Assembly: GCA_052033915.1 (NCBI GenBank)
Contig: JBPOJF010000008.1
Location: forward strand, 1 to 47,203
Direction of reading: 5' to 3'
Length of the DNA: 47,203 bases
Source: CALMZY01 sp052033915
GTDB lineage: Bacteria > Verrucomicrobiota > Kiritimatiellia > CAIQIC01 > JAGNIJ01
Shown here in pieces: positions 1 to 7,073 of the stretch. Position numbers and translations under genes: made by a program. Every line of letters starts with the position of its first letter. Position 1 is the stretch's first letter. The notes below the pieces were generated by a model that worked only from the letters and a program-made list of their open reading frames with translations, was not told where the DNA came from and did no database searches.

Positions 1-160
1 GTAGTTCTTCGACGGTTTCAACCCGCTCGGACATGAGCGTTTGATAACGTTCGATGTCCAGAACCGGCTTGTCCTGTTGCTGGGAGAACGCGCCCACCAC
101 CGCCAGACAACCCACGACCAACAACAACAGCCCGACCTTGCTCCTCATTTGCTGATTCAT
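1..160 (-). CDS. Secreted hypothetical protein, N-terminal part only
   Basis: Reading the minus strand from an ATG at 160 gives about 53 residues before the window ends. They begin MNQQMRSK, followed by a hydrophobic stretch (VGLLLLVVGCLAVVGAFS) and then a charged region with DIERYQTLMSERVETVEEL. This looks like a signal peptide or an N-terminal membrane anchor followed by a helical segment. A strong AAGGAGGGA ribosome-binding site lies about 7 bases upstream, which fixes the start. The GC pair near the end of the hydrophobic run is not a convincing lipobox. The C-terminal part lies outside the window, so no function can be given. Confidence 0.6.
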   Translation of the reverse strand, partial: MNQQMRSKVGLLLLVVGCLAVVGAFSQQQDKPVLDIERYQTLMSERVETVEEL

Positions 161-613
161 CGTGATTCCCTCCTTGTTCTTGTGTTTCTGTCCCGAACTC
201 CTGGCCGGAGGTCGTGCCAAAAAAAAGAGGCGCGAACTCCAAGCTCATGCCTCATACGAGGGACCAGCAAGCCCCTATCAGGAAACACAAGACAGAGAGC
301 CGCGCCCCAGGTGGGGCGCGTCCCGTCAGTGTCGTTCCCTGAATAGAAAATTGCTGGTTTTCGTATGAAACGATTACTGCCGTAACGCCGAAAATAGTTT
401 TCTCAAAGACCACGGTTCTACAAACTGGGTGAATCTATGCCATAGGTAACACGACTATGACGAGAAAATACTTTCCGCTCGAATTCGTCCGGGTTGCCGT
501 TCGGTCAACGGCGAACGCGGCGCGGAAAGAGCCGGGGCAATCCGGCGCGCCGGAGAAAGAGGGGGTTTCGTAACCGCCGCTCCAGAGCGCGGCCACTACG
601 GCATCCAGCAAGC
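161..613. other. Intergenic stretch without a convincing gene
   Basis: About 450 bases lie between the start of the secreted protein (160) and the aspS stop (614). Small open frames here have no ribosome-binding site and no protein-like composition. Three symmetric sequences are visible: an 8-bp stem with AGGT loop at 301-320 (CGCGCCCC/GGGGCGCG), a 14-base perfect palindrome TCCGGCGCGCCGGA at 541-554, and a GCCGTT/AACGGC hairpin near 496-513. None is followed by a T-run, so a terminator role for the aspS operon is only possible. Confidence 0.5.
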
Positions 614-2398
614 CTACGCCTTCTCGTCCGGCTTCGGCAGATTCAGTTCGATGTGGATATCCCGAAGCTGTTTCGCATCCACCCTGGCCGGCGCGTTCAT
701 CATCAGGTCCATGGCCTTCTGCGTCTTCGGGAAAGCGATCACGTCGCGGATGGATTCGCCGCCGACCATGAGCATGACCAGGCGGTCCAGCCCCAGCGCG
801 ATTCCGCCGTGCGGCGGGGCGCCGTACTGGAACGCACGGATCAGATGGCCGAAACGCTCCTCGATCTCTTCGGGCTCGATGCCGAGAATCTTGAACATCC
901 GGGCCTGCAAGTCCGAATCGTGGATACGAATGCTGCCCCCGCCCAGTTCAGTCCCGTTCAACACGATGTCATACGCCTGGGCGCGCACCCGCAACGGCTC
1001 GCTCTCCAGGAACCCGATATCCTCGAAATGCGGGGACGTGAACGGATGGTGCATCGCCTGGATTTCGCCCTGGTCGTTTTTCTCGAACAAGGGGAAGTCC
1101 GTTATCCAGGTGAACGCGAACCGGTCCTTCGCGATGACGCCCGCGGCCTCGCCCGCGATCAGGCGCAATCGGCCCAGCGCGACGTTCACCACGGAAGCCG
1201 TATCGGCGCCGAACAGAATCAGGTCGCCCGCGGCGATGCCGAGTTTCTGCGTCAGGCCCTGCTTCTCCGCGTCCGAGAAGAACTTGATGATCGGCGATTT
1301 CCATTCGCCCTCGGGCGAAACGCGGATGTACGCGAGCCCGCCAAGGCCGGAATCCTTCGCCATGACGGTCCAGTCGTCCATCACGCCCAGCGACGTGTTC
1401 CCCAACCCCTTGGCGTTGATCGCCTTGACCACCCCGCCCTTCCCCAGCACCTTCGCGAATACGTTGAACTTCGTATCCTTGAACACCTCCGACACATCCG
1501 TGATTTCCATGCCGAACCGCAGGTCCGGCTTGTCGGTGCCGTACGTATTCATCGCGTCATCGTACTTCATCCGCGGAAGCGGAAGCCGGAGTTCGCCGTG
1601 GCCGGCGGCCTTCATCAGGACGGCGAGCATCCCGTCGATGATCCCGTACACATCCTCGGGGGTGACGAAGGACATCTCCATGTCGATCTGCGTGAACTCC
1701 GGCTGGCGGTCCGCCCGCAGGTCCTCGTCGCGGAAGCACCGCGCGATCTGGTAGTAGCGGTCCATGCCCGCGAGCATCAGGAGCTGCTTGTACTGCTGGG
1801 GCGACTGCGGCAGGGCGTAGAAACAGCCCGGCACGATCCGGCTCGGCACGAGATAGTCGCGCGCGCCTTCCGGCGTGCTCTTCGTCATCATCGGCGTCTC
1901 GATGTCGGTGAAGCCGCCCTGGTCGAGATAGACGCGGATCGCCTGCACGATTTCATGGCGCTTGCGCAGGCCGGCCTGCATGCTCTTGCGGCGCAGGTCG
2001 AGATACCGGTACGTCATGCGGAGGTCTTCGGAGACCTTCGCGGCGGACTCATCGTCCAGCGGGAACGGCGGCGTTTTGCTCTTGTTCAGAACCCGGATGA
2101 AGTTGGAACGGATTTCGATGTCGCCCGTCGCGAGTTTCGGGTTGGCCATGTCGGCCGGGCGGAGTTCGACCACGCCTTCGATCTGGATGACGTACTCGCC
2201 ATGCGTCCCCTGCGCGAGGTCCCACGCCTCCTTCGAATCGCGCGGGTCGAAAATCACCTGCGTCATCCCGTAGCGGTCGCGCAGGTCGATGAAAATGACG
2301 CCGCCGTGGTCGCGCACGGTCTCCACCCAGCCGCACAGGCGAACTTTCGCCCCGACATGCTCCTTCCGCAACTCTCCGCAAGTGTGTGTCCGCATCAT
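614..2398 (-). CDS. aspS: Aspartate--tRNA ligase, probably non-discriminating
   Basis: A class II synthetase of 594 residues, the usual bacterial length, that charges tRNA-Asp in the cytosol. An N-terminal OB-fold anticodon domain (about 1-105, with LCGWVETVRDHGG) is followed by the catalytic core. Motif 2 reads FRDEDLRADRQPEFTQID (near 220), a bacterial GAD insertion occupies roughly 300-410, and motif 3 reads GIALGLDRLVMLM (near 535). The start overlaps the hisS stop as ATGA, so the two genes are translationally coupled. Residue 31 is His in the RDHGG loop. Family knowledge links this His to relaxed enzymes that also charge tRNA-Asn (as in Pseudomonas), whereas E. coli has Leu (RDLGS). The inference is that Asn-tRNA is made through GatCAB. 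No gatCAB or asnS gene is in the window to confirm this. Confidence 0.97.
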   Translation of the reverse strand: MMRTHTCGELRKEHVGAKVRLCGWVETVRDHGGVIFIDLRDRYGMTQVIFDPRDSKEAWDLAQGTHGEYVIQIEGVVELRPADMANPKLATGDIEIRSNFIRVLNKSKTPPFPLDDESAAKVSEDLRMTYRYLDLRRKSMQAGLRKRHEIVQAIRVYLDQGGFTDIETPMMTKSTPEGARDYLVPSRIVPGCFYALPQSPQQYKQLLMLAGMDRYYQIARCFRDEDLRADRQPEFTQIDMEMSFVTPEDVYGIIDGMLAVLMKAAGHGELRLPLPRMKYDDAMNTYGTDKPDLRFGMEITDVSEVFKDTKFNVFAKVLGKGGVVKAINAKGLGNTSLGVMDDWTVMAKDSGLGGLAYIRVSPEGEWKSPIIKFFSDAEKQGLTQKLGIAAGDLILFGADTASVVNVALGRLRLIAGEAAGVIAKDRFAFTWITDFPLFEKNDQGEIQAMHHPFTSPHFEDIGFLESEPLRVRAQAYDIVLNGTELGGGSIRIHDSDLQARMFKILGIEPEEIEERFGHLIRAFQYGAPPHGGIALGLDRLVMLMVGGESIRDVIAFPKTQKAMDLMMNAPARVDAKQLRDIHIELNLPKPDEKA

Positions 2399-3672
2399 GT
2401 TTTCGCAACCTCTCCACGGCTCGCGCCGACCAGTTTTTCAATCAGGGCCGGCAATTCCAGCTCCTCCTGGCCGCCGTCCGCCATGTTCTTGAGAACCAAC
2501 ACGCCGGCGTCCATCTCGCGGTCTCCCCGGATGATCGCGTACGCGGCCTGCAACCGGTTGGCCTCCCGCATTTGAGCCTTCAGGCTCCGCCCCGCCAGGT
2601 CGAGCCCGCACCGTATACCACGCAGGCGCAAGGTCTGGGCAAGAACAAGATTCTCCTCCATCGCCTTCTCCCCCATGGAAATGATCCACGCCACGGGGTT
2701 CGACGCCGCGAGAAGATCCTCGGGCTTGTCGTGCTCGAGCGCCGCCAGGACCCGCTCCAGCCCGACCGCGAAGCCGACCCCGTCAATCGCCCTGCCGCCG
2801 ATATCGATCCGGTAGCGGCCGCCGCCGGAAATCGCGTCCTGCGCCCCCAGGCCGGGGTGGCGGACTTCCCAGACGGTGTGCACGTAGTAGTCCAGCCCGC
2901 GCACGAGCCGCGGGTTGAGTTTCGCCGGAATGTTCAGCATGGCCAGAAGACGCATGACTTCATCCAGGTACTTCCGGGAGACCTCCGACATGAACGAGGT
3001 GACCGGCGGAAGCTGATCGACGACTTTTCCGCAGTCGGGATTCTTACAGTCGAGCGCGCGAAGGACGTTCGTCTCGAGCCGCCGGCGACAATCCTCGCAC
3101 AGCTTGTCGGCGTGCGGCCTCAAGGCATTCACCAGCCCTTCCGAAACGGTCTTCCGGTCCTCGGGGGTTCCGCGCGTGTTGACCTCCACGTGGCAGTTGC
3201 GAAGGCCCCACGACGAAAAAATGTGCTGCTGGAGCGCAATGACTTCAACATCGGCCGCCGCGCCCGGCGCGCCCAGCGCCTCCACTCCGAGTTGGTGAAA
3301 CTGGCGCTTGCGTCCGGCCTGAGGCCGCTCGCACCGGAACATCGGGCCGAGGTAATACAGGCGGGCATCCAGCGCCTCCGCGCCCTGCCCCGCCACGTAA
3401 CGCATAACCCCGGCCGTACCCTCCGGACGCAGAGTCAGGCTCCGGCCGCCGCGATCCTCGAACGTGTACATTTCCTTCTGAACCACGTCCGTCGTATCGC
3501 CGAGCGAACGCGTGAAAACATTCGTGTGCTCAAGAACCGGCGTGCGGACTTCGGAGAAATGATACAGGGAGAGAACCCGCCTGGCTTGATCCTCGATCTT
3601 CTGCCATGCGGCAATTTCCGGGGGACCTAGATCGGACATGCCCTGCACGGGCTGGGAAGCTGGAGAGGTCAT
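2395..3672 (-). CDS. hisS: Histidine--tRNA ligase
   Basis: A class II synthetase of 425 residues that charges tRNA-His. The N-terminus contains VQGMSDLGPPE, matching the family's conserved 'RGxxDxxP' start motif. The ATG inside that motif (3639) is therefore internal, and the start at 3672 is preferred. Motif 2 reads TLRPEGTAGVMRY, the histidine-specific loop GLDYYVHTVWEV is present, and motif 3 reads DGVGFAVGLERVL. A C-terminal anticodon-binding domain follows (about 330-415). Four cysteines (CEDC and, further on, CKNPDC) lie mid-protein and could bind a metal; this is noted from the sequence only. The gene sits 21 bases downstream of the HU gene and its stop overlaps the aspS start, so HU-hisS-aspS is a likely operon. 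Confidence 0.97.
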   Translation of the reverse strand: MTSPASQPVQGMSDLGPPEIAAWQKIEDQARRVLSLYHFSEVRTPVLEHTNVFTRSLGDTTDVVQKEMYTFEDRGGRSLTLRPEGTAGVMRYVAGQGAEALDARLYYLGPMFRCERPQAGRKRQFHQLGVEALGAPGAAADVEVIALQQHIFSSWGLRNCHVEVNTRGTPEDRKTVSEGLVNALRPHADKLCEDCRRRLETNVLRALDCKNPDCGKVVDQLPPVTSFMSEVSRKYLDEVMRLLAMLNIPAKLNPRLVRGLDYYVHTVWEVRHPGLGAQDAISGGGRYRIDIGGRAIDGVGFAVGLERVLAALEHDKPEDLLAASNPVAWIISMGEKAMEENLVLAQTLRLRGIRCGLDLAGRSLKAQMREANRLQAAYAIIRGDREMDAGVLVLKNMADGGQEELELPALIEKLVGASRGEVAKT

Positions 3673-3693
3673 GAGAGGGCTCGCGAAGGATCA

Positions 3694-3975
3694 TTACACC
3701 CCGGTGATGACTTGCTTCATCACCTTGCCGGGCTTGAACTTCACGACCTTTCGCGCCGGAATGGTCACCACCTGCGACGGCTTGTTCGGATTCCGCCCGA
3801 TACGCTGTTTCCGCTCGCGGACTTCAAAAACCCCGAAATTCCTGAATTCCACATTCTCGCCCTTGGCAAGATTCTCGACGATGTAGTCCAGCGTCTTCTG
3901 GATGACGGCGTAAACGTCCTGCTGAATCAAACCCGTTTCATCGGCGATCCGTACCACGAGATCACGCTTCGTCAT
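3694..3975 (-). CDS. HU/IHF-family DNA-binding protein
   Basis: A 93-residue protein beginning MTKRDLVVRIADETGL, typical for HU/IHF. The family's DNA-binding arm contains GRNPNKP, which keeps the Arg-Asn-Pro tip whose proline intercalates into bent DNA, and FRNFGVFEVRERK precedes it. Homologues are dimeric nucleoid proteins that bend DNA. The start at 3975 is chosen because homology begins there and a GAGGAGG lies about 10 bases upstream. An in-frame ATG at 4014 would add a 13-residue tail (MTEPETTRGGRGT) and also has a purine-rich leader, so it cannot be excluded. The sequence does not settle HU against IHF alpha or beta. A good promoter lies upstream at 4068-4095, and hisS follows. Confidence 0.93.
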   Translation of the reverse strand: MTKRDLVVRIADETGLIQQDVYAVIQKTLDYIVENLAKGENVEFRNFGVFEVRERKQRIGRNPNKPSQVVTIPARKVVKFKPGKVMKQVITGV

Positions 3976-4067
3976 GGTACCTCGGCCTCCTCTTGTTGTC
4001 TCGGGCTCAGTCATGGGTCGCCGCCTTTCCGTATACTCATCGATCGCAGTAACTGCTTTATAATACG

Positions 4068-4095
4068 ATATTAGGATTCTTCCAGGAATGGTCAA
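4068..4095 (-). promoter_or_regulatory. Sigma-70-type promoter for the HU-hisS-aspS genes
   Basis: On the minus strand TTGACC (4090-4095) and TAATAT (4068-4073) are separated by 16 bases. Both hexamers match the consensus at five of six positions. Transcription would begin near 4060 in an AT-rich stretch, leaving a leader of about 45 or 85 bases depending on which HU start is used. Confidence 0.6.
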
Positions 4096-4120
4096 GGGGA
4101 AATCAGAAACCCCCGGACCG

Positions 4121-4324
4121 CTACCGCACCAGATAGTGGATATACGCACACACCGCCGACCCCAAAAGGCTCATGACCGCCAGGGTCTGGTTGAACAACT
4201 GGTGCTTTTCCATGTCCGCCGAGGGGAACCATCCGTCCTTCACCGCCCACACCGCCAGCGCCAGAAGAGCAATGGCCGTGAACAGAAAGGATTTTGTGCC
4301 TCCAACTCGCCCTTTTCTCGTCAT
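4121..4324 (-). CDS. Small two-helix membrane protein, unknown function
   Basis: A 67-residue protein beginning MTRKGRVGGTK. It has two predicted membrane helices (about 12-28, FLFTAIALLALAVWAV, and 47-64, LAVMSLLGSAVCAYIHYLV) joined by a polar loop DGWFPSADMEKHQLFNQ. A GGTGAGGAA ribosome-binding site lies directly upstream and partly inside the end of proS, whose stop is only 4 bases away, so it is probably translated from the proS transcript. Composition is protein-like and the helices are well formed, which supports a real gene. I do not recognise the family. The HU promoter lies just downstream, so HU can be transcribed independently. Confidence 0.65.
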   Translation of the reverse strand: MTRKGRVGGTKSFLFTAIALLALAVWAVKDGWFPSADMEKHQLFNQTLAVMSLLGSAVCAYIHYLVR

Positions 4325-4328
4325 TTCC

Positions 4329-6056
4329 TCACCTGTTGATTTCGTCGTTCAACTCGCGAACGGCCGACAGGACCTGGTTCACTGCCTCGGCCACCGGGAC
4401 CGCGCGCATTTCCTTCGTCTTTCTCATCTTGATTTCCACGACGCCCTTCGCAAGGGATTTTTCGCCTACGTTCACCCGGATCGGAATGCCCAGCAGATCC
4501 GCATCCTTGAACTTCACCCCGGGCCGCTCGTCGCGGTCGTCGTACAGCGCGTCGATGCCCGCCGCCTTCAGCGCCGCCACGATCTCCACCGAGACCTTCG
4601 CGCTTTCCGCGTGCCGGGCATTGATGACCAGGACCTCGACGGAATACGGCGCGATCGTGATCGGCCAGATGATCCCGTCGGCATCGAAGCACTGCTCGAT
4701 GACCGCCTGCAGCGTCCGTGTCACCCCGATTCCATAACAGCCCATGATCGCCGGATGTTCCTTGCCCTCGGCGTCCTTGTAGAGCGCGCCGAGCTTTTCG
4801 CTGTACTTAGTCCCGAGCTTGAACACATGGCCAACCTCGATGCCGCGCTTCTCGTTGAGCGTGCCGCTGCCGCAACGAGGACATCCGTCCCCGCCTTTTG
4901 CGAACGTCACGTCCACGAACTGCGCGACCTTTACGTCGCGCTCGAGATCCACGTTCACCAGGTGCGCGTCCGCCTGATTCGCGCCCGTGATCGCTCCCTT
5001 GCAGCCCTTGAGCTTGTGGTCCGCGTAGATCGGCAGCGACAGACCGACCGGCCCGGCAAATCCCACCGGCGCGCCGGTGACGCGCGCGATCGTCGGATTG
5101 TCGGCAAGCATGAGGGCCTTCGCTCCGAGCGCGCGGGTCAGCTTGATCTCGTTCACCTCGCGGTCGCCCGGGACCAGAACGGCCACGGGCTTGTCGTCGG
5201 CGATATAGATCAAGGTCTTGATCAGGCGCGCCGGCGACGACTTGAGGAAGTTGGCGACTTCCTGCACGGTCCGGCGGTTCGGCGTCGCGACGACCTCCGG
5301 CATTTTCTCCGCGCCGTCGAAGGCCGCGGCGGACCGCAGTACGCTTTCCGCGCGCTCCAGATTCGCGGCATACGGACAGTTCCCGCACTCCACCAGCCCG
5401 TCCTCCCCCGCGTCCGCGAGCACCATGAACTCGTGCGATGAACTGCCGCCCATCGCGCCCGTGTCCGCCTCGACGATCTTCGTCCGCAGGCCGCAGCGTT
5501 TGAAGATGCGCTTGTAGGCTTCGTACATCGCCTGGTAGCTCTTCTCCGCGCCGTCCCAGTCCGCATCGAAGCTGTACGCATCCTTCATGATGAACTCCTT
5601 CGCGCGCATCAGGCCGAAGCGCGGGCGAATCTCATCGCGGAACTTTGTCTGGATCTGGTACAGGTTGACCGGAAGCTGCCGGTACGAGTTGATCTCGTGC
5701 GAGACCAGGTCGGTGACGATCTCTTCGTGCGTCGGGCCGAGAACCAGTTTCCGCTCCTGCCGGTCCTTGATCTTGAACATCACGTCCTTCAGGACATCGA
5801 AGCGGCCCGTATTCTCCCAGATTTCCTGCGGATGCAGGGCCGGCATCAGAATTTCCAGCGCGCCCGCGCGATCCATTTCCTCGCGGACAATCCGTTCCAC
5901 CTTCTTCAGGGAGCGGAATCCCAGCGGAAGGAACGTGTAGAGGCCCGCGCTCAACTTGCGGATGAGTCCCGCGCGAAGCATCAGTTGGTGACTCGGGATT
6001 TCCGCCTCCTGCGGAACCTCCCTCAATGTCGGAATCAGTTGTTTCGACCAGTGCAT
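4329..6056 (-). CDS. proS: Proline--tRNA ligase, bacterial long form
   Basis: A class II synthetase of 575 residues that charges tRNA-Pro, the standard length of the bacterial form with an editing insert. The N-terminus MHWSKQLIPTLREVP is typical. Motif 2 and the following conserved block read FRDEIRPRFGLMRAKEF and IMKDAYSF (about 138-162). The INS editing domain, which clears Ala-tRNA-Pro, spans roughly 225-385. Motif 3 includes GCYGIGVTRTLQAVIEQ (near 445), and an anticodon-binding domain ends the protein. No Shine-Dalgarno is visible: the bases before the ATG are repeats of AACGGAC (see 6062-6089). A possible promoter is at 6109-6137. Confidence 0.97.
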   Translation of the reverse strand: MHWSKQLIPTLREVPQEAEIPSHQLMLRAGLIRKLSAGLYTFLPLGFRSLKKVERIVREEMDRAGALEILMPALHPQEIWENTGRFDVLKDVMFKIKDRQERKLVLGPTHEEIVTDLVSHEINSYRQLPVNLYQIQTKFRDEIRPRFGLMRAKEFIMKDAYSFDADWDGAEKSYQAMYEAYKRIFKRCGLRTKIVEADTGAMGGSSSHEFMVLADAGEDGLVECGNCPYAANLERAESVLRSAAAFDGAEKMPEVVATPNRRTVQEVANFLKSSPARLIKTLIYIADDKPVAVLVPGDREVNEIKLTRALGAKALMLADNPTIARVTGAPVGFAGPVGLSLPIYADHKLKGCKGAITGANQADAHLVNVDLERDVKVAQFVDVTFAKGGDGCPRCGSGTLNEKRGIEVGHVFKLGTKYSEKLGALYKDAEGKEHPAIMGCYGIGVTRTLQAVIEQCFDADGIIWPITIAPYSVEVLVINARHAESAKVSVEIVAALKAAGIDALYDDRDERPGVKFKDADLLGIPIRVNVGEKSLAKGVVEIKMRKTKEMRAVPVAEAVNQVLSAVRELNDEINR

Positions 6057-6061
6057 GATGT

Positions 6062-6089
6062 GTCCGTTGTCCGTTGTCCGTTGTTTGTT
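6062..6089. repeat. Heptanucleotide array GTCCGTT x4 next to proS start
   Basis: Three exact copies of GTCCGTT (6062-6068, 6069-6075, 6076-6082) and one variant GTTTGTT (6083-6089) end 5 bases from the proS ATG. A complementary set with the same period (CGGACAA CGGACCG CGGGAAA) lies at 6198-6218. CGGACAACGGAC there can pair with GTCCGTTGTCCG in the array. Confidence 0.85.
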
Positions 6090-6108
6090 ACGAAGAAAAT
6101 CCTTGGAA

Positions 6109-6137
6109 CATATATAGTTACGCTACGCCTCGCGCAA
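6109..6137 (-). promoter_or_regulatory. Candidate promoter for proS
   Basis: On the minus strand TTGCGC (6132-6137), a 17-base spacer and TATATG (6109-6114) resemble a sigma-70 promoter, with four of six matches in each hexamer. Transcripts would start near 6102 and carry the GTCCGTT array in a leader of about 45 bases. Confidence 0.4.
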
Positions 6138-6247
6138 CCCATTAAGGAGCCTGTTTCCTGTTTGAAGCGAAGGCGCGAAAGAGGTACAAGTCATCTCCGG
6201 ACAACGGACCGCGGGAAACCACGGGAACCGACAGCTTCGATCAAACA

Positions 6248-6682
6248 ATGAAAACGGAACATTTACCCCGGAAGAAGGTTTACCTGAGCGGCCCGATCAT
6301 GGACGAGCACGAGGGCGCGGCGCGCGCGTGGCGCGAGGTGGCAAAGGAGGGGCTCGGCAAGGACTTCCTCCTGCTCGACCCGATGCGCCGGAACTTCAAA
6401 GACCGCGAGGTGGACAGCGCCAACGAAATCGTCGAGTTCGACCTCCAGGACGTACGCGACGCCGATATCCTGCTCGTGAACTACAACAAACCGTCCATCG
6501 GCACGGCCATGGAGGTCTTCTACGCCTCGCAGAACCTCGGCAAATTCGTCGTCGCCTTCTCGCCGTACTCGTTCAAAGACTCCTCGCCGTGGATGGTGCG
6601 ATACTGCACGAAGATTCTGCCCGACCTAGAGTCCGCGATAAAGTACCTGAAGGACCATTTCCTGACCAATCACTACGGGTGA
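6248..6682 (+). CDS. Nucleoside 2-deoxyribosyltransferase-like protein
   Basis: A 144-residue single-domain protein. The N-terminal VYLSGPIMDE matches the 'YLxGP' nucleotide-binding start of the family. NEIVEFDLQDVRDADILLV followed by NKPSIGTAMEVFYA matches the 'DxxxixxADxxv ... GTxxE' signature, in which the Glu is the expected nucleophile. Enzymes of this family exchange bases between deoxyribonucleosides or hydrolyse nucleoside monophosphates; the substrate cannot be told here. It is the only plus-strand gene in the first 19 kb, diverges from proS across a 191-base gap, and has no clear ribosome-binding site (TCGATCAAACA before the ATG). A hairpin terminator follows. Confidence 0.8.
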   Translation: MKTEHLPRKKVYLSGPIMDEHEGAARAWREVAKEGLGKDFLLLDPMRRNFKDREVDSANEIVEFDLQDVRDADILLVNYNKPSIGTAMEVFYASQNLGKFVVAFSPYSFKDSSPWMVRYCTKILPDLESAIKYLKDHFLTNHYG

Positions 6683-6691
6683 GGAACAGCG

Positions 6692-6762
6692 GTCAGAGGC
6701 CAAAAAGCAAGAAGGCACAAGCATGACCTTGTGCCTTCTGACCCTGACCTTGGCTCTCTGAC
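6692..6762. terminator. Two-tier hairpin between convergent genes, 7-base repeats
   Basis: The inner stem is 11 bp and perfect: GAAGGCACAAG (6711-6721), loop CATGAC, CTTGTGCCTTC (6728-6738). Outer arms GTCAGAGGCCAA (6692-6703) and TTGGCTCTCTGAC (6750-6762) pair with one bulge. The whole stretch can be read in 7-base units. Its last base is the first base of the minus-strand gene's stop codon, so it probably ends both converging transcripts. Confidence 0.7.
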
Positions 6763-6914
6763 TAGCTGGGTTTCAGCTTCGGCAGGCCGTAGGCGCGATC
6801 GCCGGCTTTCCACTTCCCCTGCTTCTTCAGCGCGTCAATGCGCTCGAACCGCTTCAGGACGTTTCGCTTCATCGTGATTTTTGTCGCCGCTTTCAGACTC
6901 GCATGCTGTGACAT
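6762..6914 (-). CDS. Small basic protein of the PVC-group type
   Basis: A 50-residue, strongly basic protein beginning MSQHASLKAATKIT, continuing MKRNVLKRFERIDALKKQ and ending in a YGLPKLKP tail. I recognise this pattern (S-x-H-x-SLK, then KRNVLKRxER, then a GLPK tail) as the small basic protein family that is shared and conserved in Verrucomicrobia, Lentisphaerae and Chlamydiae. Its biochemical role is not established; the charge suggests nucleic-acid or ribosome association (inference). GGAAGGGAG upstream is a good ribosome-binding site. A TTGACA at 6970-6975 could be the -35 of its own promoter, but the -10 is weak. This is among the best taxonomic markers in the window. Confidence 0.85.
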   Translation of the reverse strand: MSQHASLKAATKITMKRNVLKRFERIDALKKQGKWKAGDRAYGLPKLKPS

Positions 6915-6977
6915 GATATCCAACTCCCTTCCGTAAAGAGCGCGTTACGATTACCAGAAACCCGCGGAATGTCAATG

Positions 6978-7069
6978 TTCCGTCGTCGCGATTTCCCTTC
7001 GGCCTGTCGCCACCCTGAGATTCAGACTGAAGGGAGCCCCGGAGCGAAGGCGAAATCGCGACGACGGAA
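6978..7069. repeat. 92-bp element with 18-bp perfect inverted ends
   Basis: TTCCGTCGTCGCGATTTC (6978-6995) is the exact reverse complement of 7052-7069. CCTTCG (6996-7001) and CGAAGG (7045-7050) continue the pairing across a one-base bulge, giving a stem of about 24 bp. It lies 4 bases beyond the stop at 7074. It could be a terminator or a small mobile repeat. No flanking target duplication is obvious. Confidence 0.75.
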
Positions 7070-7073
7070 ACGG

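Noticed and set aside
301..320. GC hairpin as the aspS operon terminator
   Set aside because: It is about 290 bases beyond the aspS stop and has no T-run; no role could be assigned.
494..2575. Long open frame on the plus strand opposite aspS
   Set aside because: It is antisense to a certain synthetase gene; high GC leaves stop codons rare. It has arginine/histidine-rich, non-protein-like composition and no ribosome-binding site.
6970..6975. TTGACA as a promoter for the small basic protein
   Set aside because: The -35 is perfect but no -10 with more than three matches lies at 16-18 bases; left as a comment only.
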